Assembly (NCBI GenBank): GCA_002748505.1 | Contig: PDSN01000009.1 | Location: 1-7,681, forward strand | Reading direction: 5' to 3' | DNA length: 7,681 bases | Source of the DNA: Gammaproteobacteria bacterium | GTDB taxonomy: Bacteria > Pseudomonadota > Gammaproteobacteria > Pseudomonadales > Halieaceae | Shown: positions 1-7,110 of the stretch, piece by piece | Layout: every line of letters begins with the position of its first letter | How positions within the stretch are numbered: position 1 is the first letter of the stretch | Program-made: the position numbers and the translations under genes | The notes under the pieces: model-generated | Seen by the model: only the letters and a program-made list of their open reading frames with translations | Databases searched by the model: none | What the model was told of the DNA's origin: nothing

Positions 1-569
1 GCAGCATTGAACATCCAGTGCTCGTCAATGGGCACGTCAACACCCGCTTCCAGGGCGACGCCCCAGGAATCTTTCAGTTTCAAATCGGCGCGCACAGGGC
101 CACCGGTGCCAAAAATGGTGCCCAGGGTGTTTTCAAATTCCGACGTGGTGGACTCACTGAAGAACGTGGTGTAGTTCAAACCCAAACCAAAGTACGGCTG
201 AACGGTCTCACGTCCACCCAGAGGGAAGTACTGCACTGTCAGGGTAGGTGGCAGGTGCTTGGTGTCGCCTACCCGCACGTTCGCGTCAGCCAACTTGATA
301 TCGTGTGAAAAAGGTGTGGAGGCAAGCAGACCCAGACCCCATTTCTGGGCGAACATATACGTTACGGTAAGACCCAACTGCGTATCATTTTCTACCTTTA
401 CGCCGTTTGGCAGGTTAATCGGCAGACCTGGAATGGCGTCACTGTCCTCATTAGGGGCAACGGTGGCCAAACCGGCGCGAACCACAAGATCGCCCGTATC
501 GAGGGCAAAAGCAGTCAAAGGGGTGGTCAATGTCGCCAAAACCGCAGCAGCAATAAGTGTCTTTTTCAT
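1..569 (-). CDS. ompW: OmpW family outer membrane protein, 3' end beyond window
   Basis: OmpW proteins are small eight-stranded outer-membrane beta-barrels thought to pass hydrophobic or small compounds. The reverse-strand reading from 569 gives 189 residues before the window edge; the family is usually about 200-230 residues, so the C-terminal strands are missing. A Sec signal peptide is clear (MKKTLIAAAVLATLTTPLTA..., likely cut after Ala22), and the mature part starts LDTGDLVVRAGLATVAP. Family hallmarks follow: a SHDIKL segment near residue 88, TKHLPPTLTVQYF at 103-115, PYFGLGLNYTTFF at 125-137, and DSWGVALEAGVDVP at 167-180. The start has a good AGGAG at 577-581, seven bases ahead. Transcription probably depends on Fnr/Anr (box at 654-667). 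It lies downstream of rarD on the same strand, with a 135-bp gap and its own promoter. Confidence 0.93.
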   Translation of the reverse strand, partial: MKKTLIAAAVLATLTTPLTAFALDTGDLVVRAGLATVAPNEDSDAIPGLPINLPNGVKVENDTQLGLTVTYMFAQKWGLGLLASTPFSHDIKLADANVRVGDTKHLPPTLTVQYFPLGGRETVQPYFGLGLNYTTFFSESTTSEFENTLGTIFGTGGPVRADLKLKDSWGVALEAGVDVPIDEHWMFNA

Positions 570-618
570 CAATACTCTCCTATGGAACTTCGCAGGCACC
601 AGAATGTACCCTGCCGAT

Positions 619-631
619 GAACGCTATAATA
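619..631 (-). promoter_or_regulatory. -10 element and predicted start of ompW transcription
   Basis: The minus strand reads TATTAT over 631-626, a five-of-six match to TATAAT, which predicts a start near 619 and a leader of about 50 bases. No good -35 hexamer is seen 17 bases upstream; the Fnr/Anr box occupies that place, as expected for an activator-dependent promoter. The plus strand also reads TATAAT at 625-630, but no plus-strand gene follows. Confidence 0.55.
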
Positions 632-653
632 GTGTGCTCTCGCTTTGAAATTA

Positions 654-667
654 TTGATACTGGTCAA
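654..667 (-). promoter_or_regulatory. Fnr/Anr box upstream of ompW
   Basis: Read on the minus strand the site is TTGACCAGTATCAA, one base away from the Fnr/Anr consensus TTGAT-N4-ATCAA. Its centre lies between 660 and 661. If transcription starts at 619, the start predicted from the -10 hexamer, the centre is at -41.5, the classical class II activator position. ompW in Escherichia coli and its homologue oprG in Pseudomonas are known targets of Fnr and Anr, so sequence, spacing and gene identity agree. Confidence 0.8.
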
Positions 668-704
668 TATCTCCTATCAAAAAACCAATACAAAGACTGC
701 TTTA

Positions 705-1604
705 CTACTTTTCGCGACGCCCTAAGAGCAAAACATTTTTCAACTGCGACGCATGTGCCACAGCAAGCCCCAGCCACACCAGTGCAAAGGCAATGATCTG
801 GAGCTGAGTGATGCTCTCTCCAAGCAGGGTAATCGCCACGATCAACTGCGTAGTTGGCGCCAGATAGCTCAACAGTCCCATCGCTGACAAGGGCATTAAA
901 CGGGTCGCCGAGACATAGGCCATCAGGGGTACGGCGGTGAGCAGGCCTGAACCCAATAAAAAGCCGTCGACACTGAGCCCGTAACGACCCAGCCCGGCAC
1001 CATCCCGGGTGACAAACCACCACAGTGCAATGGGCGCCAGCAACTGGATTTCCACCAGCAAACCCACGACACCGCCCACACTCACCCCTTTGCGAATGGC
1101 ACTGTAAATACCGAAACTCAGCGACACCCCCAGCGCCACATAGGGAATGCCCTGCCCCCCCTGCACCATTATCATCACTGCGGCCACAGCACAGGCAACC
1201 GCTACTTTCTGTCTTGCATCCAGAGTTTCCCGAAAAAACAACAGCCCGATCGCAATGTTAATCAGCGGCAACAGAAAGTAACCCATACTGGCCTGAGCGG
1301 CCTGACCGTGTGTTACCGCCCACAGGAATATGCCCCAGTTAAGACCCGCCAAACCCGCGCACAAACCCATCACCCCCAAACTGCGCAAGGAGCGAAACAC
1401 CGCAAACCACTGCGGCCACTGCTTGAGTATGGTGACACAGATGGCCAACACTGGCAGCGACCATAGTACGCGATGAGACAGTAAGTCCGTTGCCTCGACC
1501 GGCCTGGTCTGCGCCCAATACAGCGCCGCTACCCCCCAGATCAATTGGGCCAGCAAGGCCAGCCCCAGACCTCGGTGATACGCCTGCGTATTATGACTAT
1601 GCAT
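705..1604 (-). CDS. rarD: RarD-type EamA family inner-membrane permease
   Basis: A 299-residue, very hydrophobic protein with about ten membrane segments arranged as two EamA (DMT superfamily) halves. RarD hallmarks are visible: LLSHRVLWSLP at 41-51, LNWGIFLWAVTHGQ..QASMGYFLLPLINI at about 88-117, FRETL at 124-128, YVALGVSLSFGIYSAIRKGV at 155-174 and LSYLAPTTQLIVAI at 245-258. The substrate of RarD is not firmly known; the name comes from a chloramphenicol-sensitivity link. The start at 1604 is chosen because it puts the first membrane helix near residue 12, as in RarD, and gives the usual length. Longer in-frame starts (up to 1703) would add a Cys- and Pro-rich stretch unlike the family. The ribosome-binding site at 1604 is weak, and GTG at 1607 is also possible. 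It is transcribed away from sthA. Confidence 0.88.
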   Translation of the reverse strand: MHSHNTQAYHRGLGLALLAQLIWGVAALYWAQTRPVEATDLLSHRVLWSLPVLAICVTILKQWPQWFAVFRSLRSLGVMGLCAGLAGLNWGIFLWAVTHGQAAQASMGYFLLPLINIAIGLLFFRETLDARQKVAVACAVAAVMIMVQGGQGIPYVALGVSLSFGIYSAIRKGVSVGGVVGLLVEIQLLAPIALWWFVTRDGAGLGRYGLSVDGFLLGSGLLTAVPLMAYVSATRLMPLSAMGLLSYLAPTTQLIVAITLLGESITQLQIIAFALVWLGLAVAHASQLKNVLLLGRREK

Positions 1605-1909
1605 CACCGTCGAAGGCCTGCGACAAAAACCGCAAGGGCAGCAGCTAATCCAATCCATCCCTGGGGCATTGTCAGGTATCCATAGGAGAAAGCGCCACAT
1701 CATCTATGTTCGGCTATCAACATGCAAGGGCTACCCTACCTCAACACTCGTGGATTACCATGGGAGCTGAAAATACAACCGCGGCAGAGCCACTTTGAGG
1801 AGGGCAGAAGAAATCATTATGTCTAAAGGATTATCACGCCGCTATTTCCACGCGTAGTCTGAGGGCATACAATAGGCGGCATTTCTATAATCAGTAAAAG
1901 GAACAGCTT
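1605..1909. other. Intergenic region between divergent rarD and sthA
   Basis: This 305-bp stretch must hold the promoters of rarD (minus) and sthA (plus). On the plus strand a possible sthA promoter lies at 1845-1873. On the minus strand no hexamer pair was convincing. Two 12-codon open frames (from 1760 and from 1819) are present but too short to call. No RNA gene, repeat or hairpin terminator was seen. Confidence 0.6.
1845..1873 (+). promoter_or_regulatory. Possible sigma-70 promoter of sthA
   Basis: TTTCCA at 1845-1850 (four of six to TTGACA) is followed after 17 bases by TACAAT at 1868-1873 (five of six to TATAAT). This predicts a start near 1880 and a leader of about 30 bases with AAGGA at 1898-1902 as ribosome-binding site. 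A second hexamer, an exact TATAAT at 1886-1891, lacks a -35 and would leave almost no leader, so it is less likely. Confidence 0.35.
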
Positions 1910-3310
1910 ATGCCCAGCTACGATTATGATGTGATCGTCATCGGCAGCGGCCCAGCCGGGGAAAGCGCCGCACTCAATGCCTCGAAACACGATAAACGGG
2001 TGGCTGTTGTTGAAGAAAGCGGCATGGTGGGTGGTGCCTGTACCCACAGGGGCACCATTCCCTCCAAAGCACTGCGTCAATCTGTGAAACAGCTTATGCG
2101 TTTTAATACGGGCAAACTGTTTCGTGAAATCGGTCATCGCAGGCAGATTCCCTACCCCAAGGCGCTATCGGTCGCCAGCAGCGTTATCGAACACCAGGTT
2201 GAAATGCGCAGCAAATACTACATGCGCAACGCTATCAATATTTATCGTGGCAAAGCCTCATTCGTGGACGATCACACCCTGCAAATCCTCGAAGAAGAGG
2301 GTGGTATAAGCCACTTAAGCGCAGCAGACATTGTCATCGCCACGGGCTCCAGCCCCTACCGCCCAGCGGATATAGATTTCAGCCACCCGCGCATCTACGA
2401 CAGTGACACCATCTTGGATTTAAAGCACACGCCCCGAAAAATTCTTATCTACGGCGCCGGTGTCATCGGCTGTGAATACGCATCGATTTTTTCCGGGCTG
2501 TCGATCAAAGTGGAGCTGATTAACAACTACGATTATCTGCTGGCATTTCTGGATGACGAGATTTCTATCGCCCTTAACTATCACCTGCGCGACATGGGCG
2601 TCATGGTGCGCCACCGCGAGGTCTATGATCATGTGGAAGCCACCGATAAAAGCGTTACTTTATACTTAAAATCCGGCAAACGTCTGCACGGCGATGCACT
2701 GCTATGGTGTAACGGCCGCAGTGGCAATACGTCGGACTTGAATTTGGAATGCGTCGGCATTACCCCGGATCGTCGCGGCCAACTTAAAGTCAACCAGCAA
2801 TATCAAACAGAAGTCCCCAATATCTACGCGGTGGGTGATGTCATCGGCTGGCCCAGCCTCGCCAGCGCGGCCTACGATCAGGGTCGCTCGGCGGCTGCGG
2901 TGTCACGCGGTAAGGAGCGAGTGCGCTATGTCGATGACGTGCCCACCGGCATTTACACGATTCCCGAAATCAGCTCGGTGGGGCGCACGGAAAAAGAACT
3001 GACCGACGCCTGCATTCCCTTTGAAGTGGGTCGCGCCTTTTTCAAAGACACTGCTCGCGGGCAAATCTCTGGTGAAGACGTTGGCATGTTGAAAATTTTA
3101 TTTAACCCGGACACCTTGGAAATTTTGGGCGTGCACTGCTTTGGCGCAGAAGCCACCGAGATTATCCACATCGGTCAGGCCATCATGAAACAAGAAGGCG
3201 CAGGTAACACCCTGCGTTATTTTGTCACCACCACGTTTAATTACCCTACTATGGCCGAAGCCTACCGCATCGCGGCACTTAACGGCCTGAATCGTTTAAC
3301 CGAGTTTTAG
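1910..3310 (+). CDS. sthA: Soluble pyridine nucleotide transhydrogenase
   Basis: SthA (UdhA) is a cytoplasmic FAD enzyme that moves reducing equivalents between NADPH and NAD+, mainly draining excess NADPH. The product is 466 residues, the length I recall for E. coli SthA, and matches it throughout. The FAD-binding GSGPAG is at 12-17, and the redox-site region GGACTHRGTIPSKALR at 41-56. This keeps Cys44, but Thr49 replaces the second cysteine of the lipoamide dehydrogenase pair, as is typical of SthA. The NAD(P)-binding GAGVIG is at 182-187 and the second FAD contact YAVGD at 306-310. The C-terminal TTFNYPTMAEAYR (441-453) has Tyr445 where lipoamide dehydrogenase has its catalytic His. The start is supported by AAGGA seven bases upstream. 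It is followed nine bases later by an osmC-like gene, probably in one transcript. Confidence 0.97.
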   Translation: MPSYDYDVIVIGSGPAGESAALNASKHDKRVAVVEESGMVGGACTHRGTIPSKALRQSVKQLMRFNTGKLFREIGHRRQIPYPKALSVASSVIEHQVEMRSKYYMRNAINIYRGKASFVDDHTLQILEEEGGISHLSAADIVIATGSSPYRPADIDFSHPRIYDSDTILDLKHTPRKILIYGAGVIGCEYASIFSGLSIKVELINNYDYLLAFLDDEISIALNYHLRDMGVMVRHREVYDHVEATDKSVTLYLKSGKRLHGDALLWCNGRSGNTSDLNLECVGITPDRRGQLKVNQQYQTEVPNIYAVGDVIGWPSLASAAYDQGRSAAAVSRGKERVRYVDDVPTGIYTIPEISSVGRTEKELTDACIPFEVGRAFFKDTARGQISGEDVGMLKILFNPDTLEILGVHCFGAEATEIIHIGQAIMKQEGAGNTLRYFVTTTFNYPTMAEAYRIAALNGLNRLTEF

Positions 3311-3313
3311 GAG
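3309..3313 (+). promoter_or_regulatory. Ribosome-binding site of osmC overlapping the sthA stop
   Basis: AGGAG begins with the last two bases of the sthA TAG stop codon and ends six bases before the ATG at 3320. Ribosomes finishing sthA therefore sit on the osmC initiation site, which suggests translational coupling and fixes the osmC start. Confidence 0.75.
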
Positions 3314-3319
3314 CACAGT

Positions 3320-3754
3320 ATGCAAAGCCTACCTCATTTATACAGCGTCACCGCCAATGCAAACCCGGAGAGCTATGTCACCCTAAGCACAGAAGGCATC
3401 GCGCCGATTGAAAGCGCACCGCCCGTGCAATTTGGCGGTCCAGGGGATCACTGGTCGCCGGAAGACCTGCTGGTGGCCGCTCTGGCCGATTGCTTTATTT
3501 TAACCTTCAAAGCCGTCAGCCGAGCCTCAAAATTTGACTGGCAAAGCCTGTCCTGCACCGTGGATGGCACCTTGGACCGCATCGAAAAAGCCACTCAGTT
3601 TACCGCCTTTACGATAAAAGCGGATCTCACCGTTGCCAGTGATGCGGATCAGGAAAAAGCCCAAAAGCTACTGGAAAAATCGGAGCACGTCTGCTTAATC
3701 ACTAACTCCCTTAAAGCGCCCGTGCATTTGGAAGCGCGCATCGTCGTTGCTTAA
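3320..3754 (+). CDS. OsmC/Ohr family protein, probable thiol peroxidase
   Basis: A 144-residue cytoplasmic protein of the OsmC/Ohr fold, usual length about 135-150. Family members reduce organic or fatty-acid hydroperoxides with a cysteine pair. The pattern here is GGPGDHWSPEDLLVAALADC at 39-58, matching the OsmC segment before the first active cysteine (Cys58), and EHVCLITNSL with the second cysteine, Cys125, near the end; a PVHLEARIVV strand closes the fold. It resembles the general OsmC-like branch more than canonical Ohr or E. coli OsmC, so I give no symbol and the exact substrate is open. It lies nine bases after sthA and shares its likely transcript. OsmC/Ohr proteins are known to take electrons from lipoylated proteins via lipoamide dehydrogenase; a functional link to the NAD(P)H balance set by SthA is my inference. 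Confidence 0.85.
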   Translation: MQSLPHLYSVTANANPESYVTLSTEGIAPIESAPPVQFGGPGDHWSPEDLLVAALADCFILTFKAVSRASKFDWQSLSCTVDGTLDRIEKATQFTAFTIKADLTVASDADQEKAQKLLEKSEHVCLITNSLKAPVHLEARIVVA

Positions 3755-3803
3755 AAGGCGACATGCACTTTTTTGCATTGCATTGTTTTAACAGAACAAC
3801 CAG

Positions 3804-3835
3804 CGCCGCGCACCAACAGTTTCAGGGGCGCGGCG
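3804..3835. terminator. GC-rich hairpin between convergent genes
   Basis: CGCCGCGC at 3804-3811 pairs perfectly with GCGCGGCG at 3828-3835 around a 16-base loop. It lies between the osmC stop (3754) and the stop of the minus-strand DUF885 gene (3847). Neither side has a clean T run; the minus-strand exit (CTGGTTGTTCTGTT) is moderately T-rich. It may be a weak bidirectional terminator or only stabilise 3' ends. Confidence 0.35.
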
Positions 3836-3846
3836 AGGGCTGTATC

Positions 3847-5441
3847 TCACAGCGCCTGTTTAGCGGCGATCATGGCGTCGATTTTCTCTTCTAAAATCCA
3901 CAACGGTACGGGACCGTCTTTTAAGATGGTATCGTGAAATTCACGCACATCGAAATCATCGCCCAAAGCCCGTTGAGCTTTTTCACGCAATTCCATGATT
4001 TTGATCTTACCGATCATATAGGCCGTAGCCTGACCCGGCATGGCGATATAACGCTCGATCGCTTTGGTGCAATCACCCACAGAATTAGGGGTGTTGTTCA
4101 CCAGATAATCAATCGCCTGCTGACGCGTCCAGCGTTTGGCGTGAATACCGGTGTCCACCACCAGACGTGCGGCTCGCCACAACTCCATCGCCAGACGGCC
4201 AAAGTTTGCGTAGGGATCGGTGTATAAACCCATATCATAGGCCAACCACTCGCTGTACAAGCCCCGCGCTCGCGGAAAGCTTCTACCCGCTTCACCGTGA
4301 TATCAGCCTTGGGCAAAATACCGAATATTTCCGGCAAACGCTCACGCATATCGGCGATCACCCGCGTGGCCTCGGCTAAATAAGCAGCGCGACCTGCCTC
4401 GGTGTTGGGATAGTAAAATTGCTGGTCTTCGCGCATAAACACGAAAAACGCCTGCAACGATCCCTTAAAACCCACCTGGCGCATAATGGCTTTCATCTCT
4501 TCGTGGATGCGGGCGACCTCTTTGAGGCCGAGCTGATGAATCTCATCGGCCGTCATATCGGTGGTGGTGAACCAGCGCAGGCGCTCATTGTAAAAGTCAT
4601 CGCCATCTTTAAGTTTCCAGACACCATCATCATCACTGGCGAGACTGTATTGATGCTGCATTTCTTTTATCAAACGCAGGTAAGCGGGGCGCACCACGTC
4701 CACCAGTGCGGTTCTGGCCTGTTTTACCAGCGCTTTTTGCGCGCTGGTGGAAATATCCAGTTTGGCGACCTTGGCTTTGAAATCGGCCAGCAAGGCAGAA
4801 TCCTTGCCGCTGTTATCATAGGGCGCACCCAACAGCACGTTTTGGGAGGCGGTGATCATCTGCGGGTATTGCCAACGCGCCAGGAAAAAGCCTTTTTTCT
4901 CGCGGATGCGCATCTGCTCAATCAGCTCATCAAAGGCTTTGCCCACGCCGTTCAGGCGCGAGATATAGGCTTTGGCATCGGCCACATCGCCGATACGGTG
5001 AATGTTAATCAGAAAAGACGGCATACCCGAATGCGCACCGCCGTACTGATGAAGTGCCCAGCGGTGGTGTCGGTATTTATCCGCTTCAATAGAGCGCTGC
5101 AAACTGGCCTCATACAAACGCCATGACAGGCGGTCGGCCTCGCTGAGTGTCTTGGGGTCAAATTCATACAGGGCTTGCAGGCGCTGTTTTTCGATGCGCT
5201 CGCCCTCCTTATAAAAGGCTTCCGTACCATCGTCCCACTCGCCCTGACGGGTTTTAATGCCCATATAGCTGGACGTCGTGGGCGAACGCTGTAAATCTTC
5301 AGCGTAATTGGCAGCGAGAAATTCGCGAAATGCCGCGCCGGTGTCTGCCTCGGCCATTTCAGGCACTTGCTGGTTGGCACAGGCGCTAAACAGCAGCGCT
5401 GCAGCGGCCAGTCCAGTGACGCGTTTCAACAGTTGTTTCAT
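3847..5441 (-). pseudogene. DUF885 lipoprotein gene, broken by internal deletion and frameshift
   Basis: The reverse-strand reading from 5441 starts with a lipoprotein signal (MKQLLKRVTGLAAAALLFSAC, lipobox LFSAC, lipidated Cys21, Ala at +2, so probably outer membrane). It matches the DUF885 family up to VEAFRERG at residues 386-393 (about 4263). The family then resumes in another frame at LYSEWLAYDMGLYTDPYANF (4260) and runs to the stop at 3847. The expected middle of roughly 75 residues is missing, including the conserved HEGxPGHH-type motif thought to bind metal. Adding that stretch would restore a typical length near 600 residues. The frames fit a loss of 3n+1 bases. Without it the first frame runs into unrelated residues and stops at 4098. 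The start has AGGAAA at 5446-5451. DUF885 proteins are usually described as putative peptidases; this copy should be inactive unless the gap is an assembly error. Confidence 0.85.
4258..4275 (-). other. Deletion junction in the DUF885 gene
   Basis: Here the family match jumps from the FRE segment to the LYSEW segment and the frame changes. A short palindrome, CCGCG-CT-CGCGG at 4264-4275, borders the join and could have promoted slippage or an assembly collapse. The precise breakpoint cannot be fixed without a sequence of the intact gene. Confidence 0.65.
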
Positions 5442-5571
5442 AGTATTTCCTATATCTCATTGTCATCATTTATTACCGCAACAGGCACCCAGACGCCATG
5501 CGAGCATTGTTTGTCACGCGGCTATTTTCGCATATTTTTAACAGCCCGTTCCGTCGATGAGCGCAAAGCAG

Positions 5572-5607
5572 TGGACATTCACCGCAAAACACTAAATACT
5601 GTATATA
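5572..5607 (+). promoter_or_regulatory. Possible imuB promoter giving a leaderless transcript
   Basis: TGGACA at 5572-5577 (five of six to TTGACA) is followed after 17 bases by AATACT at 5595-5600 (four of six to TATAAT). This pair predicts a start at 5607, which is the A of the most likely imuB ATG. The weak -10 overlaps the LexA operator, as expected for LexA repression. An alternative -10, TATAAA at 5619-5624, would start transcription after that ATG and force a TTG start at 5643. Confidence 0.35.
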
Positions 5608-5616
5608 TGTACAGTA
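5597..5616 (+). promoter_or_regulatory. LexA operator (SOS box) of imuB
   Basis: The site reads TACTGTATATATGTACAGTA, with CTGT and ACAG half-sites eight bases apart and the AT-rich centre typical of E. coli-type LexA boxes. The symmetry extends outward to ten-base perfect arms (5594-5603 and 5610-5619). It directly precedes and overlaps the start of imuB, a classic SOS gene. The divergent DUF885 gene starts about 155 bp away and is unlikely to be controlled by it. Confidence 0.92.
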
Positions 5617-7055
5617 TTTATAAAACACCGTCAAGCCTCTGGTTGTGCCTGCGCTTTGACAAACTGCCGCTGCTCGCCCTGCCCCACAATGCCGGGCAGG
5701 CCTGCATTGTGCTTGCACAGCAGCGAGTCTGCGCTTACAACGATGCGGCGAAAATGCTGGGTATCACACCCTTGATGCGCCTTGCCAGCGCGCGCACCTT
5801 AAGCGCACACATCACCGCGCTTGAGCGAGACATCGCACGAGAAAATCACTATTTGCAAATATTACAGGCGCGCGCCTACCGTTTAAGCCCTACCCTGTGC
5901 CGCTATCAACACGACAGCCTGCTCATCGAAATTGGCAGTTGCCTGCGCCTGGCCGGTGGGCTCACCCCTCTGCTTGACAGCCTGCGCCACAGTTGTGACG
6001 ATGACTCCTACCCGGCGTGCTGGGGGCTTGCACAAACCCCCAAAGCGGCCTGGCTGTTATCCCACAGCGAAACGGGGCTCAATATCAGCCAGCCCTTGCG
6101 CAAACGCCTCGCTCCCCTGCCGCTTACGCTGCTATCACCGCTGTTTGCCCGCCCTGTCGATGCACTGGCCAGGGCGGGGTTCCATCATTTCGGGGCACTG
6201 CTCAAGCTACCCACCAGCGCACTGGCAGAGCGCTGCGGCATAGATTTTAGCAACTACTTGCAGGAAGTTCTGAAAAACCCAATGCCACCGGGCGAGTTAT
6301 ACCGCCCGCCCAGTCATTTCAGTGAAACCGTGAACTTCGATTACGAGGTCAAAAGCCATACCCCCCTGCGCTGGGCCATGGATCAACTGTTAAAACGGTT
6401 TTGCCGTTTTCTCAGGCAGACCCAGCAGTACACCGCGGTCATCCTCTGGCAATTGCGCAGCAACGGCAAACCAAACAGCCACCTCGAAGTGCGCAGTCAC
6501 AAGCCCCACAGTCAGTACAGTCACTGGTATCAGTTAAGCTGTTTACAGCTTGATTCCCTGCAAACAGCCGATGGAATTGACAGTATCCAGCTGTCCTGTG
6601 ATGAAATGCACAGCCTGCATACCGACAGTGAGGACTTGTTTCAAGCCGCACAGGGCAGTGAAAGCGCAGCACACCTGTTGGACAGACTGGGCAGCCGCCT
6701 TGGCAAAGACGCGATCTCCTGGCTCAGTTGGCGCAACGAACACCTGCCCGAGTTCGCCCTGGCCGTGCATCCACACCGCCAGTTGAGCAAAGCCGTGCGC
6801 GCCGAAGGCAACAATCGTCCCTTTTGGCTGCTGACCACGCCCCAGCCGCTCAGCGTTAAAACGGAAGGTTTGTACCATCATCCGAGCAGAAAGCACCTGC
6901 GCTGTGTCTCTCAGGCCGAGCGTATTGAAGATCACTGGTGGCAAGCAGCCACCAGCCGCGATTACTACACAGCCCGCTGCAATCAGGGACTGCATTACTG
7001 GGTATTTTATGAACGACGGCAACGGCGCTGGTATTTGCAAGGCGTGTTTGAGTAA
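5607..7055 (+). CDS. imuB: ImuB-like Y-family polymerase homologue (SOS mutasome)
   Basis: ImuB is a catalytically dead Y-family polymerase that links ImuA and DnaE2 to the sliding clamp during SOS mutagenesis. The 482-residue product fits the usual length of about 480-510. Visible blocks are LWLCLRFDKLPLLAL at 11-25, in the place of the first palm Asp motif; CAYNDAAKMLGITPLMRLASARTL at 42-65; and SLLIEIGSCLRLAGG at 104-118, where active polymerases have the Asp-Glu pair and here Ile-Gly stands. Then come a helix-hairpin-like RAGFHHFGALLKLPTSAL (189-206), LLDRLGSRLGKDAI (357-370) and the ImuB-type end YWVFYERRQRRWYLQGVFE. At 341-345 SEDLF may be a degenerate clamp-binding motif. ATG 5607 is chosen because the conserved domain starts ten residues later; it has no ribosome-binding site and lies within the LexA box. 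GTG 5571 is a longer alternative. No imuA or dnaE2 adjoins it. Confidence 0.88.
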   Translation: MYSIYKTPSSLWLCLRFDKLPLLALPHNAGQACIVLAQQRVCAYNDAAKMLGITPLMRLASARTLSAHITALERDIARENHYLQILQARAYRLSPTLCRYQHDSLLIEIGSCLRLAGGLTPLLDSLRHSCDDDSYPACWGLAQTPKAAWLLSHSETGLNISQPLRKRLAPLPLTLLSPLFARPVDALARAGFHHFGALLKLPTSALAERCGIDFSNYLQEVLKNPMPPGELYRPPSHFSETVNFDYEVKSHTPLRWAMDQLLKRFCRFLRQTQQYTAVILWQLRSNGKPNSHLEVRSHKPHSQYSHWYQLSCLQLDSLQTADGIDSIQLSCDEMHSLHTDSEDLFQAAQGSESAAHLLDRLGSRLGKDAISWLSWRNEHLPEFALAVHPHRQLSKAVRAEGNNRPFWLLTTPQPLSVKTEGLYHHPSRKHLRCVSQAERIEDHWWQAATSRDYYTARCNQGLHYWVFYERRQRRWYLQGVFE

Positions 7056-7101
7056 TGCTCACAAAGCGGCAAACCTAATACTGGCCTCATACCGCAATAG
7101 C

Positions 7102-7110
7102 TGGTATAAG
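7102..7110 (+). promoter_or_regulatory. Possible extended -10 promoter of nadB
   Basis: TGGTATAAG has the TGn extension and a five-of-six -10 hexamer (TATAAG at 7105-7110), predicting a start near 7117 and a leader of about 25 bases. No good -35 is seen, which an extended -10 can tolerate. Confidence 0.4.

Noticed and set aside
679..712. T-rich stretch after rarD on the minus strand as a terminator
   Set aside because: Only a four-base stem (AAAG-cagt-CTTT) precedes it and it is not adjacent to the T run, so no real hairpin supports termination.
1605..1703. In-frame N-terminal extension of rarD starting at 1703 or 1658
   Set aside because: It would add a Cys- and Pro-rich stretch unlike any RarD N-terminus, while the start at 1604 gives the normal length and places the first helix correctly.
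1819..1857. Twelve-codon open frame MSKGLSRRYFHA upstream of sthA, with GAGGAGGG 14 bases ahead
   Set aside because: The ribosome-binding site spacing is too long, the frame is very short, and it overlaps the possible sthA promoter. No leader-peptide logic (repeated codons, attenuator hairpins) is visible.
3763..3778. ATGCA-CTTTTT-TGCAT small inverted repeat just after the osmC stop
   Set aside because: The stem is five AT-leaning pairs and no T tract follows; it is too weak to call a terminator.
4419..5126. Long plus-strand open frame of 235 codons
   Set aside because: It lies antisense to the DUF885 gene, resembles no family, and the minus-strand frame matches a known family over the same stretch.
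5367..5606. 80-codon N-terminal extension of the imuB frame
   Set aside because: The extra residues match no ImuB, overlap the start of the divergent DUF885 gene, and would put the LexA box inside the coding region.
6021..6042. Perfect six-base stem TGGGGG / CCCCCA with ten-base loop
   Set aside because: It lies within well-conserved imuB coding sequence and has no following T run; it is most likely a result of codon content.
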